Below, one piece after another: positions 39,901 through 53,185 of a DNA stretch of 64,000 nucleotides. The translations under genes were made by a program, and so were the position numbers. The notes beneath the pieces were generated by a model. That model had not been told where the DNA came from and did no database searches. It saw only the letters and a list, made by a program, of their open reading frames with translations. Numbering within the stretch: the first letter of the stretch is position 1; every line of letters starts with the position of its first letter. The DNA comes from Drosophila miranda (lineage: Eukaryota; Arthropoda; Insecta; Diptera; Drosophilidae), in assembly GCF_003369915.1 (NCBI RefSeq), contig NC_046676.1, positions 17,838,001 to 17,902,000 on the forward strand. The letters are read 5' to 3'.

Positions 39901-42900
39901 TCTCTCTCTCTCTCTGCGTCCATCTCTTGTATATCTTTTACGCTTGTCTGTGCATTTATTGTTGCCTAATCGGTGATGGGAGACGAAGATGGAGAGCCGA
40001 AGCCGAAGCGACAGCTGTTTCCAAGCTCTCCTTTGCTTTGATTTTTCGTGCAAACGCACTCCACACTCCACAGCACAGCACAGCCGAAAAAAGCGCAGAA
40101 GAGTAGGAAGACAAGACGCCGCAAAAGCAGCAACAGCAACAGCAACAACAACGAGAGAAACGGCGACTGCGCAGCAGCTGGCAAAGCTCAGTAAGCCAAG
40201 CTTACTGGCGCTCGGCGCCTGCGCTTCAGTTCAGACTTCTTTGAGACTCCGCTCAAGAAGGTCGTGTTCAGCTCTAGCTCAGTTTGGGCTCGCGTACGTA
40301 ATTACCGCTACTCACGGGCCTCGATCGTTGGCTGTAAGTGCAGGAGTGTCTGTGTATATGTTAGTTGAGATAAGATAAGACTCAGGACTTGGGGCGTCAA
40401 TCAAACTGCAAATTAAGGCTGCGCTGCCCCAAATGATAGGTGATATTAGGATTAAAAGAGTTGGAGAGCGCAATAACTTTAGTGTTGGTGCTACGGATTG
40501 GATATAGCTTGCATTCGCCTGCAATTTCAAACAGCGACTCCTTCTCTCCACTCTCCACTCTCCTTCGATCTACGCCTAACAGTGAAAGTGATTTGATTTT
40601 GCAATTGGAGTCCGAGTCCGAGTCGGAGCTGCAGTTGCTGCCAGCGAGCGACTTTGAACAATATTTCTGCTTGTTTGCTGATCCGATCAGCCAGCAGCGA
40701 AAAGCGTTTTTTTTTTTTGTTTTATATTTTTTTTAGCCAGGCAACGCAAAGGCAAAACCAAAACAAATCCAACGAAACAAAACGCAGCAAAACAATAAAC
40801 AAAAGTGCAAAGAAAACAGAAAAACAGCAAATAACAAACGTAAATTGCAAGCAATTTGTAATCTGGATCCTAATGCAATTTCTCTCTCTCCTTTTGCACA
40901 GTCGTTCCACTGTGGCCAAAACCAAATCCCCACAAAATACCATTAAGAAATCATCTTCAAATTGGATTAATAATCTGCAGATCAATCTATCCATATCCTT
41001 GCTTAAAGGTAAGTCAGAAACCAAAGAGATCGAGATAGCTAGATATCTAGACTAATTAAATTTCATAAATTTCACATTAAATCGAATCGACACTTATGCG
41101 GCAACACTAACCGCTGGCAGGCGATTAAATCATTTGCACATTGCAACACTTGCAACACTCGCATCGCACACGAACCGCACAAAAAGAAACTATTTACGGA
41201 GCAAAAGTAAAGCGTCATTATCTAATAAATCTTACCATATACTACTCGTATACCCACATTATTTTACACCCCATTCGGGTGCAGATACTTGCACCAGTAA
41301 ATGCATAAAACGCAAACACCAGCCCAGACTCGGGCTCATGGCGTGGTCGGGGGGTGTCTTGCTAAATGTGGAAAGTATTTGCAATTGAATGCTTGCCACA
41401 TGCCTGGACACATAATCCGCTAGAGTCAATTTGCCAGGGCTTTTTTTTTTGCCTTTGTGGGGGACACGGGATATGTGGCATGCAAATATTTCAATGGCTC
41501 TTTAATACGGGAATCCTTGCCGTTTACTGGGAAATTGCTTTTAAGTTACAACAAGCATTTATATGGCATCTATTTAGTTTGAGTTTAAGGGAATATTCTT
41601 TAAAAATTATCATATACTTAGCACAAAGATCTCAAGTGGGCAGATTCCCACTTTGAACTTGCGACCCAATAACACAATTAAATCACATTTTCAACGATAT
41701 TGCAGTACAAACGGATTATTCAATCTGTTTCCAAATTAACAACGTGATAATTATTATATAAGCAGTACGAAGCAGACTTTGAATAATAAATAGCTGCCTT
41801 AAAAAAGTTAAAAGAAAAAACCATGTCAAGTCGCCAATAAAGCAAATAAAACCGAATCAGACGAAATGCAAAAACCAAACAAACAAACAACAAACCGGAA
41901 AACATAAATAGTCGGACAATAAAAGTGCGTGAAAGAAGGGCAAACGAAATGGGAAAAGAGACAAAAGAGAGATGAGCAGAGAGAGAGAGAGAAAGAGAAG
42001 CGACGCATTGGGGCAACTTAACCCCAATTTGGTTAACTGCAGCTTGAGCCACAAATTATTTGGCAACGTTTTTATGGCTCCGCCGAAGTCTCGTCTCGAC
42101 TACACAATACATATATGTATATATATACTGTATAAGATATATATCACTGTGTGTGTGTAGGTATGACATGAACTTCATTATCAGCACACCCGAACGCCGA
42201 AGCCGTCCTTTTTTTTTGGTTTTTGGTTTTTTCTTTTTTGTAACATCTCTTTACGCCTTTTTCGTTTTCCTGAAATGGTTTTATTTTATTTTGCTTTTTC
42301 AATTTAGGGCTGGCTTACGAGGAGTATTGCGTAAGCGGAGAAACTCGTATTGCTGGGGCTGCTCTCTGGAGCATGTGATACTTACATATACATACATACA
42401 TACTTGTAGAGACCTATAGTAGGTGCCATATATTTACCGTATATTTATTACGGTTGAGAACTTTCTTTCGGGACTGACACAAATTACTTAATTTTTAGGT
42501 GCCGCTGCTGGGGCTGGGGCCTTAAATCCGGTTTGGTTTTGGCTTGGACGGTTTTTGGAGGGGACTGAGATCTGACCCTTTTTTCATCATGTAATAAAAC
42601 CCAAAATATACGATCTGCTTGTTGGAAAACAAGTTCCGCCAAATTGTGACCGTGGCCATGGATTTGTTAGCTCCGTTCGCCTTGCTTTTATTTTCTTTTT
42701 TGATGCTTTATGTAAATCTTATTTTTCTTCTTTCTTTCTTTCTTTCTTTTGTGCCCCCATTTTGCTCTTTTTCCTGGCCCGAGCTTATGTAAGTCAATCG
42801 AAACACTCGTCATATGCAAATGATTTCTCAATTTTTGCTGCTCTTTTTCAACGTTTTTCCTCTTTTGGTATGGATTTTGGCTCCGGCTCCGGCTCGGGCT

Positions 42901-45900
42901 TGGGCTTGGGCTTGGGTCAAATCGATTCGATGATGATTATGTATTCAGGTTGTTTTGTTTAATTATTTGTTTTTGGTTAATTGGTAGCTGTGGTGGGCGG
43001 GTCGGGGGAGGTGACCATAGTAGCTACTGGCTATACGGATCACCTAATTATCGGAGGCAACATTTATCACTGGGTTCGCCCTTTCGTTGCTTCAAGTTCG
43101 TGTCTTAAGTCGTTTGTTATTCCGTTTCCAAACCAGTTTGGGGTTTCCCCATTTCTCTCTGTAGCGACTAGCGACTAGCGATTACCGGCTAGAATTGGTT
43201 GGATAGCCACAACAATTTGTTTGCCTGTTTTTTAGCGCCCGACAAAATCTTTTGATTAATATTGCGCATACGCTATGTGTGTTGCGCTAATTGCATAATC
43301 ATCATCATTCCCATCACCATTCGCATCGATGTGATTTGCATGCCATGCTTAATATATGTACATATGTACATACATATGTACGAGGCAAGCGCCTTTTGTT
43401 TTTGTTGCCATGTCCGATAGTCTGGCACTGGCACTAGCACTAGCCACTTCTTAACACCCGACTGCCGCCGGGTTGACTGTTGACTTAACACATTCGTAAC
43501 AATTGCGTAGCAGCCTTGTGGCTTGTATGATGAATGCTAATTAGCGCACACTCCTCGCTGCAGCAGACGTCACAGTTGTACGTACGAGTATTGATTATGT
43601 GGTCGGGCGGGCGTGCTTGCCGCAGCCCCCTCGGCTTACAACGGCACTTACCTTACCCAATAACACCTTGGAGCGCGGCTTTCATCGCGTTGCGTCTGCG
43701 TCGCCTCTAATACTATATTTCGTTTGTTTTCGTTTTCGGTTTTTCTGGTGTTTTTTTTTTTCCCGTTCGTTAATTTTTTGGCTGGACAAAATGTGCCAAT
43801 GGCAAGGCATGGCATGGCATGACACCAATTTCCATTTAATTTGGCCGCTCAGCCCCGCATTGAGCCAGGCAGCCAAGACGAGCGCAGCGCAGCTGTTTGA
43901 CCTACTTGGTGGATTGTTGGTGGGGCTGCTGGACGTGGATGTGGTGCTGGTGGTGGTGCTGGTGCTGTTTGTGGGAAAGTCAAATGGGTTTAACCTTTTG
44001 GCTTGTGCAAACAATTGGTAAATGCAATTGGTAGCAATTCAAAATAATTGAGCAAATCTATTTTAATTCAAGTTTGCCAAGAAGAGACAACCATCGACAA
44101 CCAACCTGGCAGTGGCAGTGGGAGTGGGAGTGGAGTGGAGTGGAGTGGTGCTTATCTTGATTGTCTCTCTTGATTGTTTGACTCGACTGCCATGAAATAA
44201 ATAAATGAAAAATTGTATGGTTAGGGTAAAAGTTGGGGGAATACCCGCCGCACACCTTTTGAAGGGGGGGGAGAGAAATATTTTGTATATTGTAGAAAGC
44301 GAAACCTTCTTTGTGGCAACAAATCTAGTAGTCTGTTATTTATCACTTTCATAAACAATCTTTCGGCAGGCAGCTCTTTATGTATGTTTTGATTCCTTCA
44401 TCCATTTATCTATCGTTTTTCTTCTGCTTATTTTCTGCTGATAAGCTGAACAAAGAAAGCTTCTTTAAAATCTCTCTCAGAGAGTAAGAGATCTTAAGCT
44501 GCCTGAAGCTCATTTATCGCTGTTCCCCTCCCACTTTAAACATAAATTAAATTTCAGCAGTCATTGGGTGCTTCTTTCTTTTGTCAGCTTTTTCTTTAAT
44601 TCATTTTTCATGCCTGCTTTTGGGTCTGGGTCTGGGTCTCCTCCATAATATAAGCACTTTTCCCCCGACTCAACAAAATGCATACAAATTTCCTTGACTC
44701 GCTTCATTTCAACAAACGAGAAACAACGAATTTGACAACTTTTGGCTGAGCTTTTGTGTAGCCCCGTGCTGCCGGTGCCATTGTCATTTCGCGCATTAGG
44801 CATTGTCTTCATCAAATTTTCTAGTTTTCCATTGTGACGAGGGAGAGGGAGAAGGAGCGGGAATTGCTTTGAATTATGCGTGAACCGAAGAGAGAGAAAA
44901 GTTTCTCAGGATTTGTGACGCACAATCAACTCTGCTGATGCGAAGTCCATGTCCAATGAGGCACTCAGCATCGTATCGCCTTGCATCGCATCGCATCGCA
45001 TCTGCATACGCAACTGCAACCAGTTGGAGGTAGCTGCTGTTGCAACTGCTGCCTCTGCTGCTGCTGCAGCTGCGGTTGCGCATTTAAAATGCATTTATCT
45101 CAATTACGAGCAGAAAGAGCAACAAAATCGCTTGTTTACAGCGAAATGAAAACGAAAACGAAACGAAATGAACGACGCATTGTTTTGCAGCAGAAAATAA
45201 AAACTTTCACTGCCACAAAATCAAAAAAAAAAAACACAAAAAAACTAAAACAAAAGTAATCATGTTGCGGGCGGGGGCTGCCTCAGCGGAGAGTGGGGGT
45301 GCCGGTGCCCCGAAAAAGAGGAGAAGCAGAAACAGAAGCAAAAGCAAAGCCCTGGAAAAGTGTTGTTAATTAAAACAAATAAACTGAAAGGCCAGGCCCA
45401 GGCCAGTCAGCAAACTGATTGTAAATTGTGCGTGGCAGAAGGGGCATTGGAAGTGTGAAAGAAGCAGCAGCCGGAGAAAGAGAGGGCACAACAGAAAGAC
45501 AGAAAGAAAGAGCAGCACAAAAGAAAGGCAGAAAGTGAATGCTGCAAAAGCCAAAGCAAAAGCAAAAGCGAGTTTCCGGCGTCCTTCACTCAAGGCCGTT
45601 CCGTTGCAGTGGACGCTGCACGCATGCGCCACTGTGGCAGCTGCTGTGTTGCAGCTTTTCATCCAGATGGTGGTGGTGATGGAAGGGGCAGCTGTCCGCT
45701 AAATTAATATTTATGTAATCTCGAGGACGGATAAGCTCTTCCTGCGCCTGCGCCCGCTTTCCAACACTGACAAATATGTAAATTAAATTTCTGCAACACG
45801 TTGCATCACTGAGTGGGGGGGGGAGGTCTGCAGAGGAAAAAGCTGGTATTTTAGCTAGCAAAACCAGTTGAACCGCCAAAAAAAATACAATATTTCATAA

Positions 45901-47194
45901 TCAACATCCAACATCCATCCACAAAAGAAACAAAATGCCCGCAAAATGTGTTAAATGTTATGCAAACCATCTGCTACGGCTGTCGATGCCCGGTGCCATG
46001 CCGCAGAGTCACGTCACGATTCGGTTGGCATGCACCAGGAAGCATACCCTACCTCCCTATCGATCTGTGCAACACGCTTGCCTCTGTCTCTGTCTCGGTC
46101 TCTGCCCTGGCCCCTGCCTCTGCTCCGAAGCCGCAAATCAAGTTCAAAATGTCAAGTTTGCGCCCGCACAAATCAACCGAAAAGGAAGCGTTGCAGTGCA
46201 GCAGCAGCGCAGCAGCAGCTCAGTGGTGCTTGAACTCGAAATGAAAGTGAAAATACGCCAGCAGCGACGTCCACATCGACTGCGACTGCGAATGCGATTG
46301 CAGCTGAGAGCAGCTGAGCGAAAAAAGCTCACAAACTCTTACTTTCAAAGCTGCGCTGACTAGCCTCTGCAGAAGGGCAGCCACCAGCAAGATGTCGACC
46401 ATTGAATACCCTTCCCATGCGAAATAGCTTCAAGGGCAACGTTGAGTAGGAAGTTTCTTTAGAGATATTTAGGCTTAAATTTACACACACATTCCACACG
46501 GTGTTAGTGGATTTTTATCTCAAACTCTCGCACCTCTAGATCTTATGCGAATATTTCCAATAAGATATTATCACTGAACTAATACGCCCTGTGTGGTGTG
46601 GTCTAGGGTATTGAAATACAAGTCGGTTGGGCTTTTATTGCACTTTTTACAATCACATTCATTCATTTCCTTCTATCGTTAAACGTAAAAAGCATAGAAA
46701 ACACTAAACAACAAAATAAAAAGTGAAATTAAAAAACGCTGCGAATTTCCAGCTGCTGGGTGATGGTTTTTCCAGTTTTCCCAGATGCTTTTATCCCGCC
46801 AGCCACCACACAGCAACCAGCAACTCGTTTACCAAAAACTTAGCTGGTAGCTGGCGATCGAGGAAATGCACGCGTGATGCAGTTGCAAGTGCAGCTTTTG
46901 TGGCTGCAACCAACTGCAAGTTAAACCGTAAATTGATGATTTAAAATTAATTTGTTGCGCGATTAATGGGAATTTAATGCGCAAAGCGGAGATTATGGCT
47001 GCCAGATGAAAGCTCATTTGGGCATTTATGAGTTTTACGACGATGATGGGCGTTCGTTTCATGCAACACACAACACACCCATGCACCCACTTCATCGGGG
47101 AGTAGAGTTAATTGCCAAAATATTCGAATACGATGGAAACTACAAAAAACTAAAACCCGTTCTTCTCTTTCTATCTTTCGTTTATCTGCCGCAG
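36951..47194. other. Long non-coding region, probable enhancers and leader intron of the protease gene
   Basis: About 10 kb without a supported coding exon. Repeats include eleven CT units (39894-39915), TTTC tetramers (42731-42750), GGAGT pentamers (about 44111-44148) and TC- or AC-rich tracts. A purine-rich, CAA-rich leader-like stretch at about 40560-41008 ends in a perfect donor (AAAG|GTAAGT at 41009). It may be a non-coding first exon of the plus-strand protease gene. Open frames such as 38287-38892 are low-complexity and treated as chance. Confidence 0.4.
40560..41008 (+). other. Candidate non-coding leader exon
   Basis: This is an A-rich, CAA/AAAC-word-rich segment, typical of fly 5'UTRs, that ends at a consensus donor GTAAGT (41009). 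The next good plus-strand acceptor before the protease start codon is at 47194 (pyrimidine tract then CTGCCGCAG). That would make a leader intron of about 6.2 kb. A shorter exon ending at another GTAAGT (near 40331) is also possible. This is pattern-based inference. Confidence 0.3.
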
Positions 47195-47960
47195 GCAATT
47201 AAGGAAGTAATTTTGTTACCGAAGCTCTTCGTGGATGTCTATGTGGATGTCGCCAGCCAAATAGCGCGATGCGATGCATGCAACCACACGAAACCGCTTG
47301 AAAAGTCGCTGTTAAAGCGTCAACAGCAATTGCCATAATTGCCATTGGAGCAGCACACACACACACACACACGGACACACTCCCAGATACAGAGGAGTCC
47401 AATAACCGCTGGACAAACATCCAACAACCAGCAATCCAACACCCAACCCGTACCCGTGCCCGTGCCCGTACCTATACCCGCACCCGGACCAATTCAGCCA
47501 TCAAAACGAAACTTGCCACACGAGCTATCCGAGGCAGGCACATAGAAACACACACACACACACACACAAAATCCTCAAGTCCCACTGAATTGTAACATAG
47601 ACGGGGAGTCGAGCTTGAAAATCTCCAAAGCCAAAACAAAGTCCAAGACCGAGAGCAAGACCAAAAAACCAGTGGGGAGATCAATGAACGCGGCACGCAG
47701 CTGACAACAGCAGCACCACCAACACCACCAGCAGCAGCTCAGTGAAGCATAGGAAAGGCGCCACGGACGGACACCAGGCTGGGGCGGCGTTCAAGTTCAA
47801 GCATCAACTATTCCGACGACGACGGCAAGCAGGAAGTGCCGCGGCTGCACCTTAATTGGAGGCAGTGTCATTAGCACCAAAAACAACAACAACAACAGCA
47901 ACAAAAGCTGCCTCAACTGAACAACAACAACCAACCAACGCTCATCCTGCTCGATGTAAG
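47195..47960 (+). other. Candidate 5' leader of the large protease gene
   Basis: The sequence after the acceptor at 47194 is CA-rich with two CA-dinucleotide runs (about 47353-47372 and 47548-47568) and CAA/CAG words. It runs up to the ATG at 47961. The protease frame stays open upstream of 47961 without another ATG, so this part is most likely untranslated. Confidence 0.35.
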
Positions 47961-50900
47961 ATGTTACTGACCGACAACAGCAACGAGCTCCACACAAGAA
48001 GCAACAGCCGCAGTCGCAGCCGCATCTGCACCTGGAGATGGAGCCTGATCCAACTGTTTGCCCTTTGCTGGTGCTGCCTCTACTCAGTGCTCAGTGTTGA
48101 GGCGGCCACACCCACCACAGTGTCCACGGGGCAACTGCTGACGGGACATCAGCTGCTGCCCTGGCAATCACCGGCGGCGGCGGCGGCGGCGGCGGCGGTG
48201 GCCACATCCTCCTCGCCCTATGCCACCGCCACGTTGGCGCCCACGGCTCGCAATCTGTACGCGCCCTTCCAGCGCTTCAGTCAGCAGGACGACATCAGCT
48301 TCAAGGATGTGCGCCAGCGCAGCGACGGCACCATTGTGCAGTCCTTTGGTTCCTATCGCACCGCCCGCCAATTGGGCGTGCCTGCGGCCGCCGCAGCCCA
48401 GCGCCGTTCCGATGCCGCCGTCGAGATCATTCCGGCGCCCTCGGTGGAGCTGCCTCAAGGCGACCTGATCACGATACCAAAGCAACTGGTGCCCACGATG
48501 CCGGAGAACGTGACGCGGCAGGGCAGGCAGCGCAACTACATGTACATCCCCCTCCAGACGGAGGCAGATCCCGATTCTGCCGGAGCCCTCCTTCAACTGC
48601 GTCCGAGCCGAAATGCCACGCTCTCCTCGCTGGGACCGCCTGCCGATGGAGTAGCCGCTGTGGCCCATCAGTTTGCAGCGGAATTGGCCACTCAGGGCAG
48701 TCCTGAGCAGCAGCCGCTGGAACTCGAGCCAGAACGAACGGAACGCAGCGATCTGGTGGCCTCTGCCAGCTCCACGGACAAGCTGGAGTACGCGGAGCCG
48801 GAGAATACCAGTCGCCGCGTGGGCTTCCAGTTTCCCAGCTACAGCCTGAAGCCCGCGAGTCCCTTCCATCCGCAGTCCTATCGCGAGGACAACCCCATCT
48901 TCGGGGAGACCAGTGGAGCGGGGTTCGAGCCGCAGCCATACAGCGAGGATGCCTCGCCCACGTCCACCCAGTACGAAGGGCACGAGACGCGCCACACGCG
49001 CCAGCTGTACTTCGACTCGGACGTATCGCCCTCAAGCTTCGAGTTCCCGGGTCTGTCGAGCAACTCCAAGCCCCACGGCCTCAAGCTCTATCGGGATGAT
49101 GTGACCAAGTTTGGGGACATCAACGGACCCATCACGGCCCTCCCACAGCGTCCCCAGCGTGGCTTCTACTTCGGAGATACGGAATTCCGGACGGGACCTC
49201 CCGCACCCATCCGCCAGTTTGGACCACAGAAGAACTTCCAGGAGTACGTGGGTCCCAGCGACTATCAGGGCTCCCGCAAGAGTCGCTACTATCCGTACAA
49301 GTCGTCGCGCAGTCCCCGTGTGGTGTTCCCCTCCAACGACAATGTGGGAACCACTGGAGTCAGTGGTCCGGCGGGCAGCAGCGGACCCTCCGGCACAGGA
49401 GTGTACTTCAGCGATAACCTCGCCTTCAGGTTAGTAGCACACACACACAGAGTGAGCGATCGATCATGTTCTGAGCGTTACCTTCTCTGTTACCCTATAG
49501 GGATCAGAACTTTGGCATCAACGAACTGGCCGCCGTGCAGGATGTGCGCAACGATTACAGTCTGCAGGAGCTGGACAACGCCTCGGAAGCCACCAACAGT
49601 CCGCAGTCGGCGAGCACGTTCAAGGAGAAAGGTAAGTCCAGCCCAGCCCCAACCCCACCCAGCTCCCTGCACCCAATCCAAGCGGAGCCCCAATCCCCGC
49701 GTTCAGTAGAGCATAAGTTAGAGTCGCTGCTGCTACTGCTGCTGTCACTGCTGGGAAACTGCTTGCACTAGGCCAACATGTAATCCTTCGAAACCCAACC
49801 GAAACACCACCTCCACACCACAACACAACACAAGAAAAAGCAACCCATTCCGATACCGATACCGATTCCGATTCCCATCCGACAGTCGACATCACAACGA
49901 ACATGGAGTGCCAGAACCGCGGCGGCACTTGTGAGTTCTTTTTGGGCTGCTGGCTGTCCGGTGGCCTCATTCAGGGCACCTGCAACGGAGTGCTGCGCGG
50001 CTGTTGCCACCGCACGGCCAAGTCGGCCAATCTGCGCAGCTCGGACTATGTGGGCAACACCGTAGATCTCACAGATCTGCCGCAAAAGAACTACGGACCG
50101 GTCAACAACGAACCCAGTGAGTGTGGCAGCCTCAACTCGAACCAATCCAAAACCAAATCCCAACCCAAACCCAAATCAACTCCCAAGCACGTGCACACTA
50201 AAACCCTCCCCACCCCACCCAAAAATCGGTTCAACGAAATAGTTGAGAAATAATTTGCATGCCACAAAAATCTAACAAATTTACGTACTCTTTATGTACA
50301 TATAAGTACTTTGTAGTTCGTTTTGTTTTTCTCCCATCTTCATTAAGTAGTATATTATGTAGTTATGCACTCGTAATTCGTACTTGTAAGTATTTGTTTT
50401 AGTTACACTCTTGGCTAGGTTTCAGCGCCCAATTAAGCTGAGCTGCTGTACTCTCGGATGTATGCACGCCACTAAAACCGAGCCGAAGCCCCCCTCGAAG
50501 GAGGCAGAAAGAAAGGCTGGGGCTGGAATGAAAGATATAGATATAGAGTTTAATTGCCAAGCATGAGCATGTTAATTACCACAGCACGCTAATGATAATT
50601 AAGCCATATTACACATAGCTTAACGGCATTACGCTCCATGTGCAAGACACGGGTAGACCTCCCAAATGAACCCCCAGACCCTCAGTTGGACGAGACTAGA
50701 GACTAGAAAGCGGAGACAGACCAGACCCACCCGGCAGTGGCAGACCCACCCATCGCGATGCTTTCGTTGTTTTGTTGTTTTTGCCTAATTGCTTGCTTGC
50801 TTTGTGATCGATCACTCTGTTTAATGCTTCACTAATCCCTCCATATATGTATCCTTCCGATCCGAGGGATCTCTGAGTTCAATCTCTACTAACTGAGAGC

Positions 50901-51893
50901 GTTTTCCGTTCCCCCTTGCCATTCCAGGTTGCGGCATCTCGCTGGCCAAGCAGACCGCCCAGCGCCGCATCGTGGGTGGAGATGATGCCGGCTTCGGCTC
51001 CTTCCCCTGGCAGGCCTACATACGCATTGGATCATCCAGGTAAGCACTGAAAGAAGGCACTAGCTGCTCCATTACTGAATGGAATATGGGCTTCCTCCTT
51101 GCAGATGCGGAGGATCGCTGGTATCGCGCCGTCATGTGGTCACCGCCGGGCATTGTGTGGCTCGGGCCACTCCTCGTCAGGTGCACGTCACACTGGGCGA
51201 CTACGTGATAAACTCGGCCGTGGAACCACTGCCGGCTTATACTTTCGGTGTTCGTCGGATCGATGTGCATCCGTACTTCAAGTTCACCCCGCAGGCGGAT
51301 CGCTTTGACATCTCAGTGCTGACGCTGGAACGGACCGTGCACTTCATGCCACACATAGGTAAGCACCCTATTGCGCTTTCCTTCCGAAAGCTGCTCATGC
51401 TGATTATCTTCCCACTACAGCCCCCATCTGCCTGCCCGAGAAGAACGAGGACTTTCTGGGTAAATTCGGATGGGCTGCCGGCTGGGGTGCTCTGAATCCG
51501 GGCTCTCGGCTGCGTCCCAAGACGCTGCAAGCCGTCGATGTTCCGGTGATCGAGAACCGGATCTGCGAGCGCTGGCACCGGCAGAACGGCATCAATGTGG
51601 TCATCTATCAGGAGATGCTCTGCGCGGGCTACCGCAATGGGGGCAAGGACTCGTGCCAGGGCGACTCGGGTGGACCGCTGATGCACGACAAGAACGGGCG
51701 TTGGTACTTGATCGGTGAGTGTCCCTTCAAGAGACTTGCTACCTGCATCTATACTCATTTCCCTCTCCCTCTTCCAGGTGTCGTCTCGGCCGGGTACTCG
51801 TGTGCGTCCCGTGGCCAGCCAGGGATCTACCACAGCGTGAGCAAGACCGTCGACTGGGTATCCTATGTAGTTGGCCTCACGATGAACATCTGA
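47961..51893 (+). CDS. CG8170: Large secreted trypsin-like serine protease, 868 aa
   Basis: Seven exons: 47961-49429, 49501-49631, 49886-50116, 50928-51039, 51105-51358, 51421-51714 and 51778-51893; total 2607 nt. A basic start is followed by a hydrophobic signal segment (W-S-L-I-Q-L-F-A-L region, ending near V-E-A), so the protein is secreted or tethered. Residues about 45-530 are a low-complexity pro-region with eight alanines, Pro/Ser/Gln-rich stretches and no known fold. Residues 542-574 hold a six-cysteine module (C-x6-C-x5-CW...C-x6-CC). The S1 protease domain starts after Arg624 with IVGG. The triad is His664 (in TAGHC), Asp716 and Ser815 (GDSGGP), and the Asp before CQGDSGGP predicts trypsin specificity. 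It should be an active zymogen cut after Arg. The gene name CG8170 is from memory of the protease domain; the substrate is unknown. Confidence 0.88.
48173..48196 (+). repeat. GGC triplet run coding poly-alanine
   Basis: Eight perfect GGC units inside the pro-region of the large protease are read in frame as GCG codons. They give eight consecutive alanines soon after the signal peptide. Length polymorphism is likely. Confidence 0.85.
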
Positions 51894-52286
51894 TGGATTT
51901 ACTACTAATTTATTCTCATCGTTTCACATTCGCAATCGCAATCGCACCTGTCTGGTGCATGATTTTGTACATAATTCACTTCATTCTGCTCACTGAATAC
52001 TGAATTCTGATCAATGCTAACTCTATTTATGAATACAAACGAATTATATCATTTAATGTAATTGAACAAATTAGCGCAGTACAATTTAGCGGATAGAAAT
52101 GGACGGTATGTACTGCATATGTACATGTGTGAATCTGTATCTAAAAGATGCTCATCCGTGCGACATTATTGCAGAGCCAGCCCTAAACTAATTATAATTA
52201 ATGATTAATAATTATGGATTAATTTACGTAGTCATATGCGCTGTTATGTAATTTTAATACTATTTATGAACTACATTTCGTGTGTA

Positions 52287-52326
52287 AATAAATTATACAA
52301 ATGTTGAAATGACGTCGCAATTTATT
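52287..52326. terminator. Back-to-back poly(A) signals of two convergent genes
   Basis: A plus-strand AATAAA at 52287-52292 serves the protease ending at 51893. A minus-strand AATAAA (plus TTTATT, 52321-52326) lies 26 bp past the stop of the tetraspan gene. Cleavage 10-30 nt downstream of each would make the two 3' ends overlap or touch. Confidence 0.65.
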
Positions 52327-52351
52327 CTATTAAATGTCATTGTTTGTGCAG

Positions 52352-53185
52352 CTACTGTTTAAGGGGCACGGGCACGTAGACCTGTTGACAGGGAACTCCA
52401 GCCGCTGCTGTCCAACCATGCTCGGTATCCTTGTAGAAGACGCCGCCAAGAGTCCCATACTTCGACTGCTCTCCCATCACGCGGAATAGGGTGAACACCT
52501 CGTGATAGATCTTGTAAAAGATCACTGAAGAAACGATATGAAATTTTGAGTTGAGTTAAGGGATGTATCATTTCCGCGACGAGCTTACCCAGAACGAGCG
52601 TGAATACCAGAAGGCACAACAAAAAGGTGGACAGATCAATGAAGAGGCCCACGGTGGCATAGAAGATACCCACATACAGGCCAAAACCAAAGATCAAGCC
52701 ATGGAATATCAACCAGGGATACATCAGACAGCTCATATCCTTAGACGAGGAGGATGAGAAAAGGTCAAGAAAACGGATGTTATTCGGGCATTAGCATTTC
52801 CTCTTACCCGAGCCACGCCAATGAGCAGCAGTAGGCTGACGGCCGCGTTGATCAACGACAGTCCATATGCGCAATAGCTAAAGATGGTCAACACTGCAAG
52901 GAGCCGGAAACGGAGGCGTCAGAGGAGAAGGATTGTCAATGGGTTCAACTCACGATTCATCAGAAACTGGTGCTCGTTGGCCGCGGCAATGCTGAGGAGC
53001 GCTTGCTTTAGCATCAGTCCGATATTCGGGTGCATGTGGAGGGTCAGCATGGAGCTGCCCAGGGTCACGAAGGATATGATCACCCCCAGCCAGCCCAGGA
53101 TGATGACGTTGTACTTGAGATTCTGGCACTGCACGTACGAGATACCAGTGCCGCATGCAATACTGCCCTGGTGATTACGCCCCAT
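52352..53185 (-). CDS. Small four-transmembrane protein, 213 aa
   Basis: Four minus-strand exons: 53185-52954, 52893-52808, 52739-52589 and 52524-52352; total 642 nt, TAG stop. The start is the ATG at 53185. A short Cys-containing head is followed by four strongly hydrophobic stretches at about residues 28-48, 79-105, 110-138 and 140-165. The tail is about 45 residues, hydrophilic, and ends in a Val-Pro-rich sequence. This layout fits insect tetraspan proteins of unknown function (the DUF4728 type is the closest I know), probably in the plasma membrane or a secretory compartment. It lacks the large CCG loop of classical tetraspanins. The gene is convergent with the large protease and divergent from the smaller one. 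I do not recognise a specific symbol. Confidence 0.8.

Noticed and set aside
47856-47960. Extension of the large protease upstream of 47961
   Set aside because: Frame is open but begins at TTG, with CAA-rich leader-like sequence and no ATG. The start at 47961 gives a normal signal peptide.
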